DNA of 64,000 nt, taken from NCBI RefSeq assembly GCF_963678635.1, contig NC_087062.1:90063845-90127844 (forward strand), in the 5' to 3' direction. Position 1 is the first letter of the stretch, and each line of letters opens with the position of its first letter. The position numbers and the translations under genes are program-made. The notes under the pieces were generated by a model. It did not search any database, was not told the DNA's origin, and saw only the letters and a list, made by a program, of their open reading frames with translations. Source of the stretch: Symsagittifera roscoffensis. Lineage: Eukaryota; Xenacoelomorpha; Acoela; Convolutidae. Below, in pieces: positions 33,135 to 46,050 of the stretch.

Positions 33135-33846
33135 TACCGTTCGCAGCATATCTGCCAAGTTTGTCTCATTTGAAATTCTCAAATTATAGAACGACACAAT
33201 AGAACTCGATCAGCGTTTAGGAACCCTGCTGTATACAGCCACATGAAATCCCAACATTTTTTGTAAAAAAAAACTACTTTTTCGCATCCCAACATAGCTC
33301 CAGCAAAAAATGCTCAGCAAAAATTATACTTGTAAAATATTTGAAAAATCAAGCTTTGAACCGACTAAAAAAAAGCAGTTTTCATGTAGTTCCATTTCAA
33401 AAACAAAAAAACGCATTTTCGATACTAACTAAATTATTCAGGAGTTAAAAACCTCTTCGGCGGGGAATCCAAACCCGGTCTCCAACGTGACAAGTTGGGA
33501 TACTCACCGCTTTGCTATACTGTACAGTTCCGAGCATAAGTGCCAAGCTCGTGTCCTAAGAAATTCTTAAGTTACAGAATGACACAATAGAACTCGATCA
33601 GCGTTCAGGAATCCTGCTGTATACAGCAACATGAAATCCGATAATTTTCTGAAAAAAGCAGCTTTTGCTCATCCCAACATAGTCCCACCAAACAACTCGA
33701 AGCAGAAAGTCATGGTTGTAAGCTATCTGAAATTAAATTTAAGGCTTTGAACCGACTGAAAAAAGCAAACTTCATGTAGCTCCAGTTCAAAAACAAAAAA
33801 AAACGTTTATTCGAAACGAACTGAAAAATATTCAGGAAATCAAAAT

Positions 33847-33918
33847 CTCTCCGACGGGGAATCGAACCCTGGTCTCCAACGTTACAGGCTCTGATACTCA
33901 CCACTATACTACCGTAGA
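33847..33918 (-). pseudogene. tRNA-Asp-derived copy with GTA anticodon
   Basis: 3938 bp from and matching 29909..29980. Confidence 0.65.
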
Positions 33919-35029
33919 TACACTTCAGCGCATATCTTCCAAGTTCGTGTCATTTGAAATTCTCAAATTATAGAAGGACACAATAGAATTCGATCAGCGT
34001 TTAGGAACCCTGCTGTATACAGCAACATGAAATCTCAACATTTTTTGTAAAAAAAAAACTGCTCTTTCGCATCCCAACATAGTTCCAGCAAAAAAATGCT
34101 CAGCAAAAATTATACTTGTAAAATATTTGAAAAATCAAGCTTTGAACCGACTAAAAAAAAGCAGTTTTCATGTAGTTCTATTTCAAAAACAAAAAAACGT
34201 ATTTTCGATACGAACTAAAAATTATTCAGGAGTTAAAAACCTCTTCGGCGGGGAATCCAAACCCGGTCTCCAACGTGACAGTCTGGGATACTCACCACTA
34301 TACTACCGGAGATACCGTTCGCAGCATATCTGCCAAGTTTGTCTCATTTGAAATTCTCAAATTATAGAACGACACAATAGAACTCGATCAGCGTTTAGGA
34401 ACCCTGCTGTATACAGCCACTTGAAATCCCAACATTTTTTGTAAAAAAAAACTACTTTTTCGCATCCCAACATAGCTCCAGCAAAAAATGCTCAGCAAAA
34501 ATTATACTTGTAAAATATTTGAAAAATCAAGCTTTGAACCGACTAAAAAAAAGCAGTTTTCATGTAGTTCCATTTCAAAAACAAAAAAACGCATTTTCGA
34601 TACGAACTAAAAATTATTCAGGAGTTAAAAACCTCTTCGGCGGGGAATCCAAACCCGGTCTCCAACGTGACAAGTTGGGATACTCACCGCTTTGCTATAC
34701 TGTACAGTTCCGAGCATAAGTGCCAAGCTCGTGTCCTAAGAAATTCTCAAGTTACAGAATGACACAATAGAACTCGATCAGCGTTCAGGAATCCTGCTGT
34801 ATGCAGCAACATGAAATCCGATAATTTTCTGAAAAAAGCAGCTTTTTCTCATCCCAACATAGTCCCACCAAACAACTCAAAGCAGAAAGTCATGGTTGTA
34901 AACTATCTGAAACTAAATTTAAGGCTTTGAACCGACTGAAAAAAAAGCAAACTTCATGTAGTTCCAAGTCAAAAACAAAAAAAAATTGTTTTTTCGATAC
35001 GAATTAAAAATTATTCAGGAAATAAAAAC

Positions 35030-35101
35030 CTCTTCGACGGGGAATCGAACCCCGGTCTCCAACGTGACAGTCTGGGATACTCACCACTATACTACCGGAG
35101 A
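35030..35101 (-). tRNA. tRNA-Asp-like (GTC), two stem mismatches
   Basis: 3938 bp from and matching 31092..31163. Confidence 0.6.
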
Positions 35102-35813
35102 TACCGTTCGCAGCATATCTGCCAAGTTTGTCTCATTTGAAATTCTCAAATTATAGAACGACACAATAGAACTCGATCAGCGTTTAGGAACCCTGCTGTA
35201 TACAGCCACATGAAATCCCAACATTTTTTGTAAAAAAAAACTACTTTTTCGCATCCCAACATAGCTCCAGCAAAAAATGCTCAGCAAAAATTATACTTGT
35301 AAAATATTTGAAAAATCAAGCTTTGAACCGACTAAAAAAAAGCAGTTTTCATGTAGTTCCATTTCAAAAACAAAAAAACGCATTTTCGATACTAACTAAA
35401 AATTATTCAGGAGTTAAAAACCTCTTCGGCGGGGAATCCAAACCCGGTCTCCAACGTGACAAGTTGGGATACTCACCGCTTTGCTATACTGTACAGTTCC
35501 GAGCATAAGTGCCAAGCTCGTGTCCGAAGAAATTCTTAAGTTACAATGACACAATAGAACTCGATCAGCGTTCAGGAATCCTGCTGTATACAGCAACATG
35601 AAATCCGATAATTTTCTGAAAAAAGCAGCTTTTGCTCATCCCAACATAGTCCCACCAAACAACTCGAAGCAGAAAGTCATGGTTGTAAGCTATCTGAAAT
35701 TAAATTTAAGGCTTTGAACCGACTGAAAAAAGCAAACTTCATGTAGCTCCAGTTCAAAAACAAAAAAAAACGTTTATTCGAAACGAACTGAAAAATATTC
35801 AGGAAATCAAAAT

Positions 35814-35885
35814 CTCTCCCACGGGGAATCGAACCCTGGTCTCCAACGTTACAGGCTCTGATACTCACCACTATACTACCGTAGA
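35814..35885 (-). pseudogene. tRNA-Asp-derived copy with GTA anticodon, T-side acceptor change
   Basis: Matches 31876..31947 except CCCACGGGG for CCGACGGGG on the plus strand, which further weakens the acceptor stem. Confidence 0.65.
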
Positions 35886-36213
35886 TACACTTCAGCGCAT
35901 ATCTTCCAAGTTCGTGTCATTTGAAATTCTCAAATTATAGAAGGACACAATAGAATTCGATCAGCGTTTAGGAACCCTGCTGTATGCAGCAACATGAAAT
36001 CCGATAATTTTCTGAAAAAAGCAGCTTTTTCTCATCCCAACATAGTCCCACCAAACAACTCAAAGCAGAAAGTCATGGTTGTAAACTATCTGAAACTAAA
36101 TTTAAGGCTTTGAACCGACTGAAAAAAAAGCAAACTTCATGTAGTTCCAAGTCAAAAACAAAAAAAAAATTGTTTTTTCGATACGAATTAAAAATTATTC
36201 AGGAAATAAAAAC

Positions 36214-36285
36214 CTCTTCGACGGGGAATCGAACCCCGGTCTCCAACGTGACAGTCTGGGATACTCACCACTATACTACCGGAGA
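36214..36285 (-). tRNA. tRNA-Asp-like (GTC), two stem mismatches
   Basis: 5122 bp from 31092..31163 and 1184 bp (three monomers) from 35030..35101, with the same body. Confidence 0.6.
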
Positions 36286-36997
36286 TACCGTTCGCAGCAT
36301 ATCTGCCAAGTTTGTCTCATTTGAAATTCTCAAATTATAGAACGACACAATAGAACTCGATCAGCGTTTAGGAACCCTGCTGTATACAGCCACATGAAAT
36401 CCCAACATTTTTTGTAAAAAAAAACTACTTTTTCGCATCCCAACATAGCTCCAGCAAAAAATGCTCAGCAAAAATTATACTTGTAAAATATTTGAAAAAT
36501 CAAGCTTTGAACCGACTAAAAAAAAGCAGTTTTCATGTAGTTCCATTTCAAAAACAAAAAAACGCATTTTCGATACTAACTAAAAATTATTCAGGAGTTA
36601 AAAACCTCTTCGGCGGGGAATCCAAACCCGGTCTCCAACGTGACAAGTTGGGATACTCACCGCTTTGCTATACTGTACAGTTCCGAGCATAAGTGCCAAG
36701 CTCGTGTCCGAAGAAATTCTTAAGTTACAATGACACAATAGAACTCGATCAGCGTTCAGGAATCCTGCTGTATACAGCAACATGAAATCCGATAATTTTC
36801 TGAAAAAAGCAGCTTTTGCTCATCCCAACATAGTCCCACCAAACAACTCGAAGCAGAAAGTCATGGTTGTAAGCTATCTGAAATTAAATTTAAGGCTTTG
36901 AACCGACTGAAAAAAGCAAACTTCATGTAGCTCCAGTTCAAAAACAAAAAAAAACGTTTATTCGAAACGAACTGAAAAATATTCAGGAAATCAAAAT

Positions 36998-37069
36998 CTC
37001 TCCGACGGGGAATCGAACCCTGGTCTCCAACGTTACAGGCTCTGATACTCACCACTATACTACCGTAGA
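36998..37069 (-). pseudogene. tRNA-Asp-derived copy with GTA anticodon
   Basis: 5122 bp from and matching 31876..31947. Confidence 0.65.
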
Positions 37070-40000
37070 TACACTTCAGCGCATATCTTCCAAGTTCGTG
37101 TCATTTGAAATTCTCAAATTATAGAAGGACACAATAGAATTCGATCAGCGTTTAGGAACCCTGCTGTATACAGCAACATGAAATCTCAACATTTTTTGTA
37201 AAAAAAAAACTGCTTTTTCGCATCCCAACATAGTTCCAGCAAAAAAATTATCAGCAAAAAAATATACTTTTAAAATACTTGAAAAATATCAAGCTTTGAA
37301 CCGATTCAAAAAAAGCAATTTTCTTGAAGTTCCATTTAAAAAACAAAAAAAGCTTTTTCGATACGAACTAAAAATTATTCAGGAGTTAAAAACCCCTTCG
37401 ACGGGGAATCGAAACCCGGTCTCCAACGTGACAGGCTGGGATATACTCACCACTATCCTACCGACATACACTTACGCGCATATCTTCCAAGTTCGTGTCA
37501 TTTGAAATTCTCAAATTACAGAAGGACACAATAGAACTCGATCAGCGTTTAGGAACCCTGCTGTATACAACAACATGAAATCCCAACATTTTTTGTGAAA
37601 AACTACTTTTTCGCATCCCAACATAGTTCCAGCAAAAAAATGCTCAGCAAAAAAATATACTTGTAAAATACTTGAAAAATATCAAGCTTTGAACCGATTC
37701 AAAAAAAGCAATTTTCTTGAAGTTCCATTTAAAAAACAAAAAAAGCTTTTTCGATACGAACTAAAAATTATTCAGGAGTTAAAAACCTCTTCGGCGGGGA
37801 ATCGAAACCCGGTCTCCAACGTGACAGGCTGGGATATACTCACCACTATCCTACCGACATACACTTACGCGCATATCTTCCAAGTTCGTGTCATTTGAAA
37901 TTCTCAAATTATAGAATGACACAATAGAACTCGATCAGCGTTCAGGAATCCTGCTGTATACAGCAACATGAAATCCGATAATTTTGTGAAAAAAGCAGCT
38001 TTTTCTCATCCCAACATAGTCCCAGCAAAAAACTCGGAGCAGAAAGTCATGGTTGTAAGCTATCTGAAATTAAATTTAAGGCTTTGAACCGACTGAAAAA
38101 AGCAAACTTCTTGTAGCTCCAGTTCAAAAACAAAAAAAAACGTTTTTTCGAAACGAACTGAAAAAAATTCAGGAAATCAAAACCGCTCCGACGGGGAATC
38201 GAACCCCCGTCTCCAACGTGACAGGCTCTGATACTCACCACTATACTACCGTAGATACACTTCAGCGCATATCTTCCAAGTTCGTGTCATTTGAAATTCT
38301 CAAATTACAGAAGGACACAATAGAACTCGATCAGCGTTTAGGAACCCTGCTGTATACAACAACATGAAATCCCAACATTTTTTGTGAAAAACTGCTTTTT
38401 CGCATCCCAACATAGTTCCAGCAAAAAAATGCTCAGCAAAAAAATATACTTGTAAAATACTTGAAAAATATCAAGCTTTGAACCGATTCAAAAAAAGCAA
38501 TTTTCTTGAAGTTCCATTTAAAAAACAAAAAAAGCTTTTTCGATACGAACTAAAAATTATTCAGGAGTTAAAAACCTCTTCGGCGGGGAATCGAAACCCG
38601 GTCTCCAACGTGACAGGCTGGGATATACTCACCACTATCCTACCGACATACACTTACGCGCATATCTTCCAAGTTCGTGTCATTTGAAATTCTCAAATTA
38701 TAGAATGACACAATAGAACTCGATCAGCGTTCAGGAATCCTGCTGTATACAGCAACATGAAATCCGATAATTTTGTGAAAAAAGCAGCTTTTTCTCATCC
38801 CAACATAGTCCCAGCAAAAAACTCGGAGCAGAAAGTCATGGTTGTAAGCTATCTGAAATTAAATTTAAGGCTTTGAACCGACTGAAAAAAGCAAACTTCT
38901 TGTAGCTCCAGTTCAAAAACAAAAAAAAAACGTTTTTTCGAAACGAACTGAAAAAAAATTCAGGAAATCAAAACCGCTCCGACGGGGAATCGAACCCCCG
39001 TCTCCAACGTGACAGGCTCTGATACTCACCACTATACTACCGTAGATACACTTCAGCGCATATCTTCCAAGTTCGTGTCATTTGAAATTCTCAAATTATA
39101 GAACGACACAATAGAATTCGATCAGCGTTTAGGAACCCTGCTGTATACAGCAACATGAAATCCGATCATTTTTTGAAAAAAGCAGCTTTTTCTCATCCCA
39201 ACATAGTCCCAGCAAAAAAACACGGAGCAGAATGTCATGGTTGTAAGCTATCTGAAAATAAATTTAAGGCTTTGAAGCAACTGAAAAAAAAAAACCATTT
39301 TCCTGTAGTTCCAGTTCAAAAAAAAAAAAAAAAACGTTTTTTCGATAAGAACTAAAAATTAATCAGGAAATAAAAACCTCTTCGGCGGGTAAACAAACCC
39401 GGCTCCAACGTGACAAGCATGGATACCCACCGCTTTACTACACTGTACAGTTCCTAGCAAATCTGCCAAGCTCGCGTCATATGAAATTCTCAAGTTACAG
39501 AATGACACAATAGAACTCGATCAGCGTTCAGGAATCCTGCTGTATACAGCAACATGAAATCCGAACACTTTTTTGAAAAAAGCAGCTTTTTCTCATCCCA
39601 ACATAGTCCCAGCAAAAAACTCGGAGCAGAATGTCATGGTTGTAAGCTATCTGAAACTAAATTTAAGGCTTTGAAGCAACTGAAAAAAAAACAATTTTCA
39701 TGTAGTTCCATATCAAAAACAAAAAAAAACGTTTTTTTGATAGGAACTAAAAATTAATCAGGAAATAAAAACCTCTTCGGCGGTAAACGAACCCGGCTCC
39801 AACGTGACAGGCATGGATACTCACAGTTTTACTACACTGTACAGTTCCTAGCAAATCTGCCAAGCTCGCGTCATATGAAATTCTCAAGTTACAGAATGAC
39901 ACAATAGAACTCGATCAGCGTTCAGGAATCCTGCTGTATACAGCAATATGAAGTCCGATCAATTTTTGAAAAAAGCTGCTTTTTCTCATCCCAATATAGT

Positions 40001-40162
40001 CCCAGCAAAAAATTCGGAGCAGAAAGTCATGGTTGTAAACTATCTGAAACTAAATTTAAGGCTTTGAACCGACTGAAAAAAAAGCAAACTTCATGTAGTT
40101 CCAGGTCAAAAACAAAAATTGTTTTTTCGATACGAACTAAAAATTATTCAGGAAATAAAAAC

Positions 40163-40234
40163 CTCTTCGACGGCGAATCCAACCCCGGTCTCCAACGTGA
40201 CAGTCTGGGATACTCACCACTATACTACCGGAGA
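40163..40234 (-). tRNA. tRNA-Asp-like (GTC), B-box change
   Basis: The 5' half is as in 26003..26074, but the T loop reads TTGGATT and the T stem has a G-G pair (CGGCGAATCC on plus), so the B box is weakened. Probably inactive or weak. Confidence 0.4.
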
Positions 40235-42554
40235 TACCGTTCGCAGCATATCTGCCAAGTTTGTGTCATTTGAAATTCTCAAATTATAGAACGACACAAT
40301 AGAACTCGATCAGCGTTTAGGAACCCTGCTGTATACAGCCACATGAAATTCCAACATTTTTTGTTAAAAAAAACTACTTTTTCGCATCCCAACATAGCTC
40401 CAGCAAAAAATGCTCAGCAAAAATTATACTTGTAAAATATTTGAAAAATCAAGCTTTGAACTGACTAAAAAAAAGCAGTTTTCATGTAGTTCCATTTCAA
40501 AAACAAAAAAACGCATTTTCGATACGAACTAAAAATTATTCAGGAGTTAAAAACCTCTTCGGCGGGGAATCCAAACCTGGTCTCCAACGTGACAAGTTGG
40601 GATACTCACCGCTTTGCTATACTGTACAGTTCCGAGCATAAGTGCCAAGCTCGTGTCATAAGGAATTCTCAAGTTACAGAATGACACAATAGAACTCGAT
40701 CAGCGTTCAGGAATCCTGCTGTATACAGCAACATGAAATCCGATCATTTTTTGAAAAAGCAGCTTTTTCTCATCCTAACATAGTCCCAGCAAAAAACTCG
40801 GAGCAGAATGTCATGGTTGTAAGCTATCTGAAACTAAATTTAAGGCTTTGAAGCAACTGAAAAAAAACAATTTTCATGTAGTTCCAGTTCAAAAACAAAA
40901 AAAAAAACGTTTTTTTGAAAGGAACTAAAAAATAATCAGGAAACAAAAACCTCTTCGGCGGGTAAACGAACCCGGCTCCAACGTGACAGGCATGGATACC
41001 CACCGCTTTACTACACTGTACAGTTCCTAGCAAATCTGCTAAGCTCGCGTCATATGAAATTCTCAAGTTACAGAATGACACAATAGAACTCGATCAGCGG
41101 TCAGGAATCCTGCTGACTACAGCAATATGAAATCCGATCATTTTTTGAAAAAAGCAGCTTTTTCTCATCCCAACATAGTCCCGGCAAAAAACTCGGAGCA
41201 GAATGTCATGGTTGTAAGCTATCTGAAACTAAATTTAAGGCTTTGAACCGACTGAAAAAAGCAAACTTCATGTAGCTTTGAACTGACTAAAAAAAAGCAG
41301 TTTTCATGTAGTTCCATTTCAAAAACAAAAAAACGCATTTTCGATACGAACTAAAAATTATTCAGGAGTTAAAAACCTCTTCGGCGGGGAATCCAAACCT
41401 GGTCTCCAACGTGACAAGTTGGGATACTCACCGCTTTGCTATACTGTACAGTTCCGAGCATAAGTGCCAAGCTCGTGTCCTAAGGAATTCTCAAGTTACA
41501 GAATGACACAATAGAACTCGATCAGCGTTCAGGAATCCTGCTGTATACAGCAACATGAAATCCGAACACTTTTTTGAAAAAAGCAGCTTTTTCTCATCCC
41601 AACATAGTCCCAGCAAAAAACTCGGAGCAGAATGTCATGGTTGTAAGCTATCTAAAACTAAATTTAAGGCTTTGAAGCAACTGAAAAAAAAACAATTTTC
41701 ATGTAGTTCCATATCAAAAACAAAAAAAAACGTTTTTTTGATAGGAACTAAAAATTAATCAGGAAATAAAAACCTCTTCGGCGGTAAACGAACCCGGCTC
41801 CAACGTGACAGGCATGGATACTCACAGTTTTACTACACTGTACAGTTCCTAGCAAATCTGCCAAGCTCGCGTCATATGAAATTCTCAAGTTACAGAATGA
41901 CACAAAAGAACTCGATCAGCGTTCAGGAATCCTGCTGTATACAGCAACATGAAATCCGATCATTTTTTGAAAAAGCAGCTTTTTCTCATCCTAACATAGT
42001 CCCAGCAAAAAACTCGGAGCAGAATGTCATGGTTGTAAGCTATCTGAAACTAAATTTAAGGCTTTGAAGCAACTGAAAAAAAACAATTTTCATGTAGTTC
42101 CAGTTCAAAAACAAAAAAAAAACGTTTTTTTGAAAGGAACTAAAAAATAATCAGGAAACAAAAACCTCTTCGGCGGGTAAACGAACCCGGCTCCAACGTG
42201 ACAGGCATGGATACCCACCGCTTTACTACACTGTACAGTTCCTAGCAAATCTGCTAAGCTCGCGTCATATGAAATTCTCAAGTTACAGAATGACACAATA
42301 GAACTCGATCAGCGGTCAGGAATCCTGCTGACTACAGCAATATGAAATCCGATCATTTTTGAAAAAAGCAGCTTTTTCTCATCCCAATATAGTCCCAGCA
42401 AAAAACTCGGAGCAGAAAGTCATGGTTGTAAACTATCTGAAACTAAATTTGAGGCTTTGAACCGACTGAAAAAAAAGCAAACTTCATGTAGTTCCAGGTC
42501 AAAAAAAAAATTGTTTTTTCGATACGAACTAAAAATTATTCAGGAAATAAAAAC

Positions 42555-42626
42555 CTCTTCGACGGGGAATCCAACCCCGGTCTCCAATGTGACAGTCTGG
42601 GATACTCACCACTATACTACCGGAGA
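42555..42626 (-). tRNA. tRNA-Asp-like (GTC), B-box change
   Basis: T loop TTGGATT as in 40163, and the loop-side base after the anticodon stem is altered (CCAATGTGAC on plus). Probably weak or inactive. Confidence 0.4.
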
Positions 42627-43741
42627 TACCGTTCGCAGCATATCTGCCAAGTTTGTGTCATTTGAAATTCTCAAATTATAGAACGACACAATAGAACTCG
42701 ATCAGCGTTTAGGAACCCTGCTGTATACAGCCACATGAAATTCCAACATTTTTTGTAAAAAAAAAACTACTTTTTCGCATCCCAACATAGCTCCAGCAAA
42801 AAAAAGCTCAGCAAAAATTATACTTGTAAAATATTTGAAAAATCAAGCTTTGAACCGACTAAAAAAAAGCAGTTTTCATGTAGTTCCATTTCAAAAACAA
42901 AAAAACGCATTTTCGATACGAACTAAAAATTATTCAGGAGTTAAAAACCTCTTCGGCGGGGAATGCAAACCTGGTCTCTAATGACAAGTTGGGATACTCA
43001 CCGCTTTGCTATACTGCACAGTTCCGAGCATAAGTGCCAAGCTCGTGTCCTAAGAAATTCTCAAGTTACAGAATGACACAATAGAACTCGATCAGCGTTC
43101 AGGAATCCTGCTGTATACAGCAACATGAAATCCGATAATGTTCTGAAAAAAGCAGCATTTTCTCATCCCAACATAGTCCCACCAAAAAAACTCGGAGCAG
43201 AAAGTCATGGTTGTAAACTATCTGAAACTAAATTTAAGGCTTTGAACCGACTGAAAAAAAAGCAAACTTCATGTAGTTCCAGGTCAAAAACAAAAAAAAA
43301 TTGTTTTTTCGATGTGAACTAAAAATTATTCAGGAAATAAAAAACCTCTTCGACGGGGAATTGAACCCCGGACTCCAACGTGACAAGTTGGGATACTCAC
43401 CGCTTTACTACACTGTACAGTTCCTAACAAATCTGCTAAGGTCGCGTCATATGAAATTCTCAAGTTACAGAATGACACAATAGAACTCGATCAGCGTTCA
43501 GGAATCCTGCTGTATACAGCAATATGAAATCTGATCATTTTTTGAAAAACGCAGCTTTTTCTCATCCCAATATAGTCCCAGCAAAAAACTCGGAGCAGAA
43601 AGTCATGGTTGTAAACTATCTGAAACTAAATTTAAGGCTTTGAACCGACTGAAAAAAAAAGCAAACTTCATGTAGTTCCAGGTCAAAAACAAAAAAAAAT
43701 TGTTTTTTCGATACGAACTAAAAATTATTCAGGAAAAAAAC

Positions 43742-43813
43742 CTCTTCGACGGGGAATCGAACCCCGATCTCCAACGTGACAGTCTGGGATACTCACCACT
43801 ATACTACCGGAGA
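43742..43813 (-). tRNA. tRNA-Asp-like (GTC), variable-loop variant
   Basis: Canonical T arm with TTCGATT; the variable loop is AGAT for AGAC. It retains the 4-69 and 31-39 mismatches of its class. Confidence 0.55.
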
Positions 43814-44532
43814 TACCGTTCGCAGCATATCGGCCAAGTTTGTGTCATTTGAAATTCTCAAATTATAGAACGACACAATAGAACTCGATCAGCGTTTAGG
43901 AACCCTGCTGTATACAGCCACGTGAAATCCCAACATTTTTTGTTAAAAAAAACTACTTTTTCTCATCCCAACATAGCTCCAGCAAAAAAAAGCTCAGCAA
44001 AAATTATACTTGTAAAATATTTGAAAAATCAAGCTTTGAACCGACTAAAAAAAAGCAGTTTTCATGTAGTTCCATTTCAAAAACAAAAAACAACGCATTT
44101 TCAATACGAACTAAAAATTATTCAGGAGTTAAAAACCTCTTCGGCGGGGAATCCAAACCCGGTCTCCAACGTGACAAGTTGGGATACTCACCGCTTTGCT
44201 ATACTGTACAGTTCCGAGCATAAGTGCCAAGCTCGTGTCCTAAGAAATTCTCAAGTTACAGAATGACACAATAGAACTCGATCAGCGTTCAGGAATCCTG
44301 CTGTATACAGCAACATGAAATCCGATAATTTTCAGAAAAAAGCAGCTTTTTCTCATCCCAACATAGTCCCAGCAAAAAACTCGGAGCAGAAGGTCATGGT
44401 TGTAAGCTATCTGAAATTAAATTTAAGGCTTTGAACCGACTGAAAAAAAGCAAACTTCATGTAGTTCCAGGTCAAAAACAAAAAAAAAATTTTTTTTCGA
44501 TACGAACTAAAAATTATTCAGGAAATAAAAAC

Positions 44533-44604
44533 CTCTTCGACGGGGAATCGAACCCCGATCTCCAACGTGACAGTCTGGGATACTCACCACTATACTACCG
44601 GAGA
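44533..44604 (-). tRNA. tRNA-Asp-like (GTC), variable-loop variant
   Basis: Same body as 43742..43813, two monomers away. Confidence 0.55.
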
Positions 44605-45324
44605 TACCGTTCGCAGCATATCGGCCAAGTTTGTGTCATTTGAAATTCTCAAATTATAGAACGACACAATAGAACTCGATCAGCGTTTAGGAACCCTGCT
44701 GTATACAGCCACATGAAATCCCAACATTTTTTGTTTAAAAAAACTACTTTTTCGCATCCCAACATAGCTCCAGCAAAAAAAAGCTCAGCAAAAATTATAC
44801 TTGTAAAATATTTGAAAAATCAAGCTTTGAACCGACTAAAAAAAAGCAGTTTTCATGTAGTTCCATTTCAAAAACAAAAAAACGCATTTTCGATACGAAC
44901 TAAAAATTATTCAGGAGTTAAAAACCTCTTCGGCGGGGAATCCAAACCCGGTCTCCAAAGTGACAAGTTGGGATACTCACCGCTTTGCTATACTGGACAG
45001 TTCCGAGCATAAGTGCCCAGCTCGTGTCCTAAGAAATTCTTAAGTTACAGAATGACACAATAGAACTCGATCAGCGTTCAGGAATCCTGCTGTATGCAGC
45101 AACATGAAATCCGATAATTTTCAGAAAAAAGCAGCTTTTTCTCATCCCAACATAGTCCCAGCAAAAAACTCGGAGCAGAAAGTCATGGTTGTAAGCTATC
45201 TGAAATTAAATTTCAGGCTTTGAACCGACTGAAAAAAAGCAAACTTCATGTAGCTCCAGTTCAAAAACAAAAAAAAAAACGTTTTTTTTCGAAACGAACT
45301 AAAAAATATTCAGGAAATCAAAAT

Positions 45325-45396
45325 CTCTCCGACGGGGAATCGAACCCCGGTCTCCAACGTTACAGGCTCTGATACTCACCACTATACTACCGTAGA
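45325..45396 (-). pseudogene. tRNA-Asp-derived copy with GTA anticodon, canonical T arm
   Basis: The sixth GTA copy, outside the 10-monomer blocks. Here the T stem is intact (CGGGG/CCCCG), so it is closer to the ancestor of the GTA family than the five copies at 29.9-37.0 kb. The anticodon stem is still broken. Confidence 0.65.
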
Positions 45397-46050
45397 TACA
45401 CTTCAGCGCATATCTTCCAAGTTCGTGTCATTTGAAATTCTCAAATATAGAACGACACAATAGAATTCGATCAGCGTTTAGGAACCCTGCTGTATACAGC
45501 AACATGAAATCTCAACATTTTTTGTAAAAAAAAACTGCTTTTTCGCATCCCAACATAGTTCCAGCAAAAAATGCTCAGCAAAAAAATATACTTGTAAAAT
45601 ACTTGAAAAATATCAAGCTTTGAACCGATTCAAAAAAAGCAATTTTCTTGAAGTTCCATTTAAAAAACAAAAAACGCTTTTTCGATACGAACTAAAAATT
45701 ATTCAGGAGTTAAAAACCTCTTCGGCGGGGAATCGAAACCCGGTCTCCAACGTGACAGGCTGGGATATACTCACCACTATCCTACCGACATACACTTACG
45801 CGCATATCTTCCAAGTTCGTGTCATTTGAAATTCTCAAATTATAGAAGGACACAATAGAACTCGATCAGCGTTTAGGAACCCTGCTGTATACAGCAACAT
45901 GAAATCCCAACATTTTTTGTAAAAAAAAACTGCTTTTTCGCATTCCAACATAGTTCCAGCAAAAAAATGCTCAGCAAAAAATTATACTTGTAGAACACTT
46001 GAAAAAAATTAAGCTTTGAACCGACTTTAAAAAAGCAATTTTCATGTAGT

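Larger units (their letters stand above)
29035..37990 (-). repeat. Array block 2: higher-order repeats of 10 and 13 monomers
   Basis: About 29035-32037 recurs at 32973-35975 with an offset of 3938 bp. About 30.9-32.8 kb recurs at 36.0-37.95 kb with an offset of 5122 bp. tRNA-like copies begin at 29125, 29515, 29909, 30303, 30695, 31092, 31484, 31876, 32272, 32665, 33063, 33453, 33847, 34241, 34633, 35030, 35422, 35814, 36214, 36606, 36998, 37394 and 37787. Copies at 32272, 32665, 37394 and 37787 carry a 2-nt insertion (GATATACTCACC on plus) and a changed 5' end. 30303 and 34241 are hybrids of the two main types. Confidence 0.9.
37991..46050 (-). repeat. Array block 3
   Basis: tRNA-like copies begin at 38184, 38576, 38975, 39378, 39773, 40163, 40555, 40951, 41377, 41774, 42166, 42555, 42949, 43346, 43742, 44137, 44533, 44926, 45325 and 45718. 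Copies at 39378, 39773, 40951, 41774 and 42166 lack bases of the variable loop/T arm (CCCGGCTCC on plus). 38576 and 45718 have the 2-nt GATATACTC insertion. 43346 is a hybrid. The spacing of 426 bp before 41377 marks a fusion at about 41275, where one spacer type jumps into the other. Confidence 0.9.
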
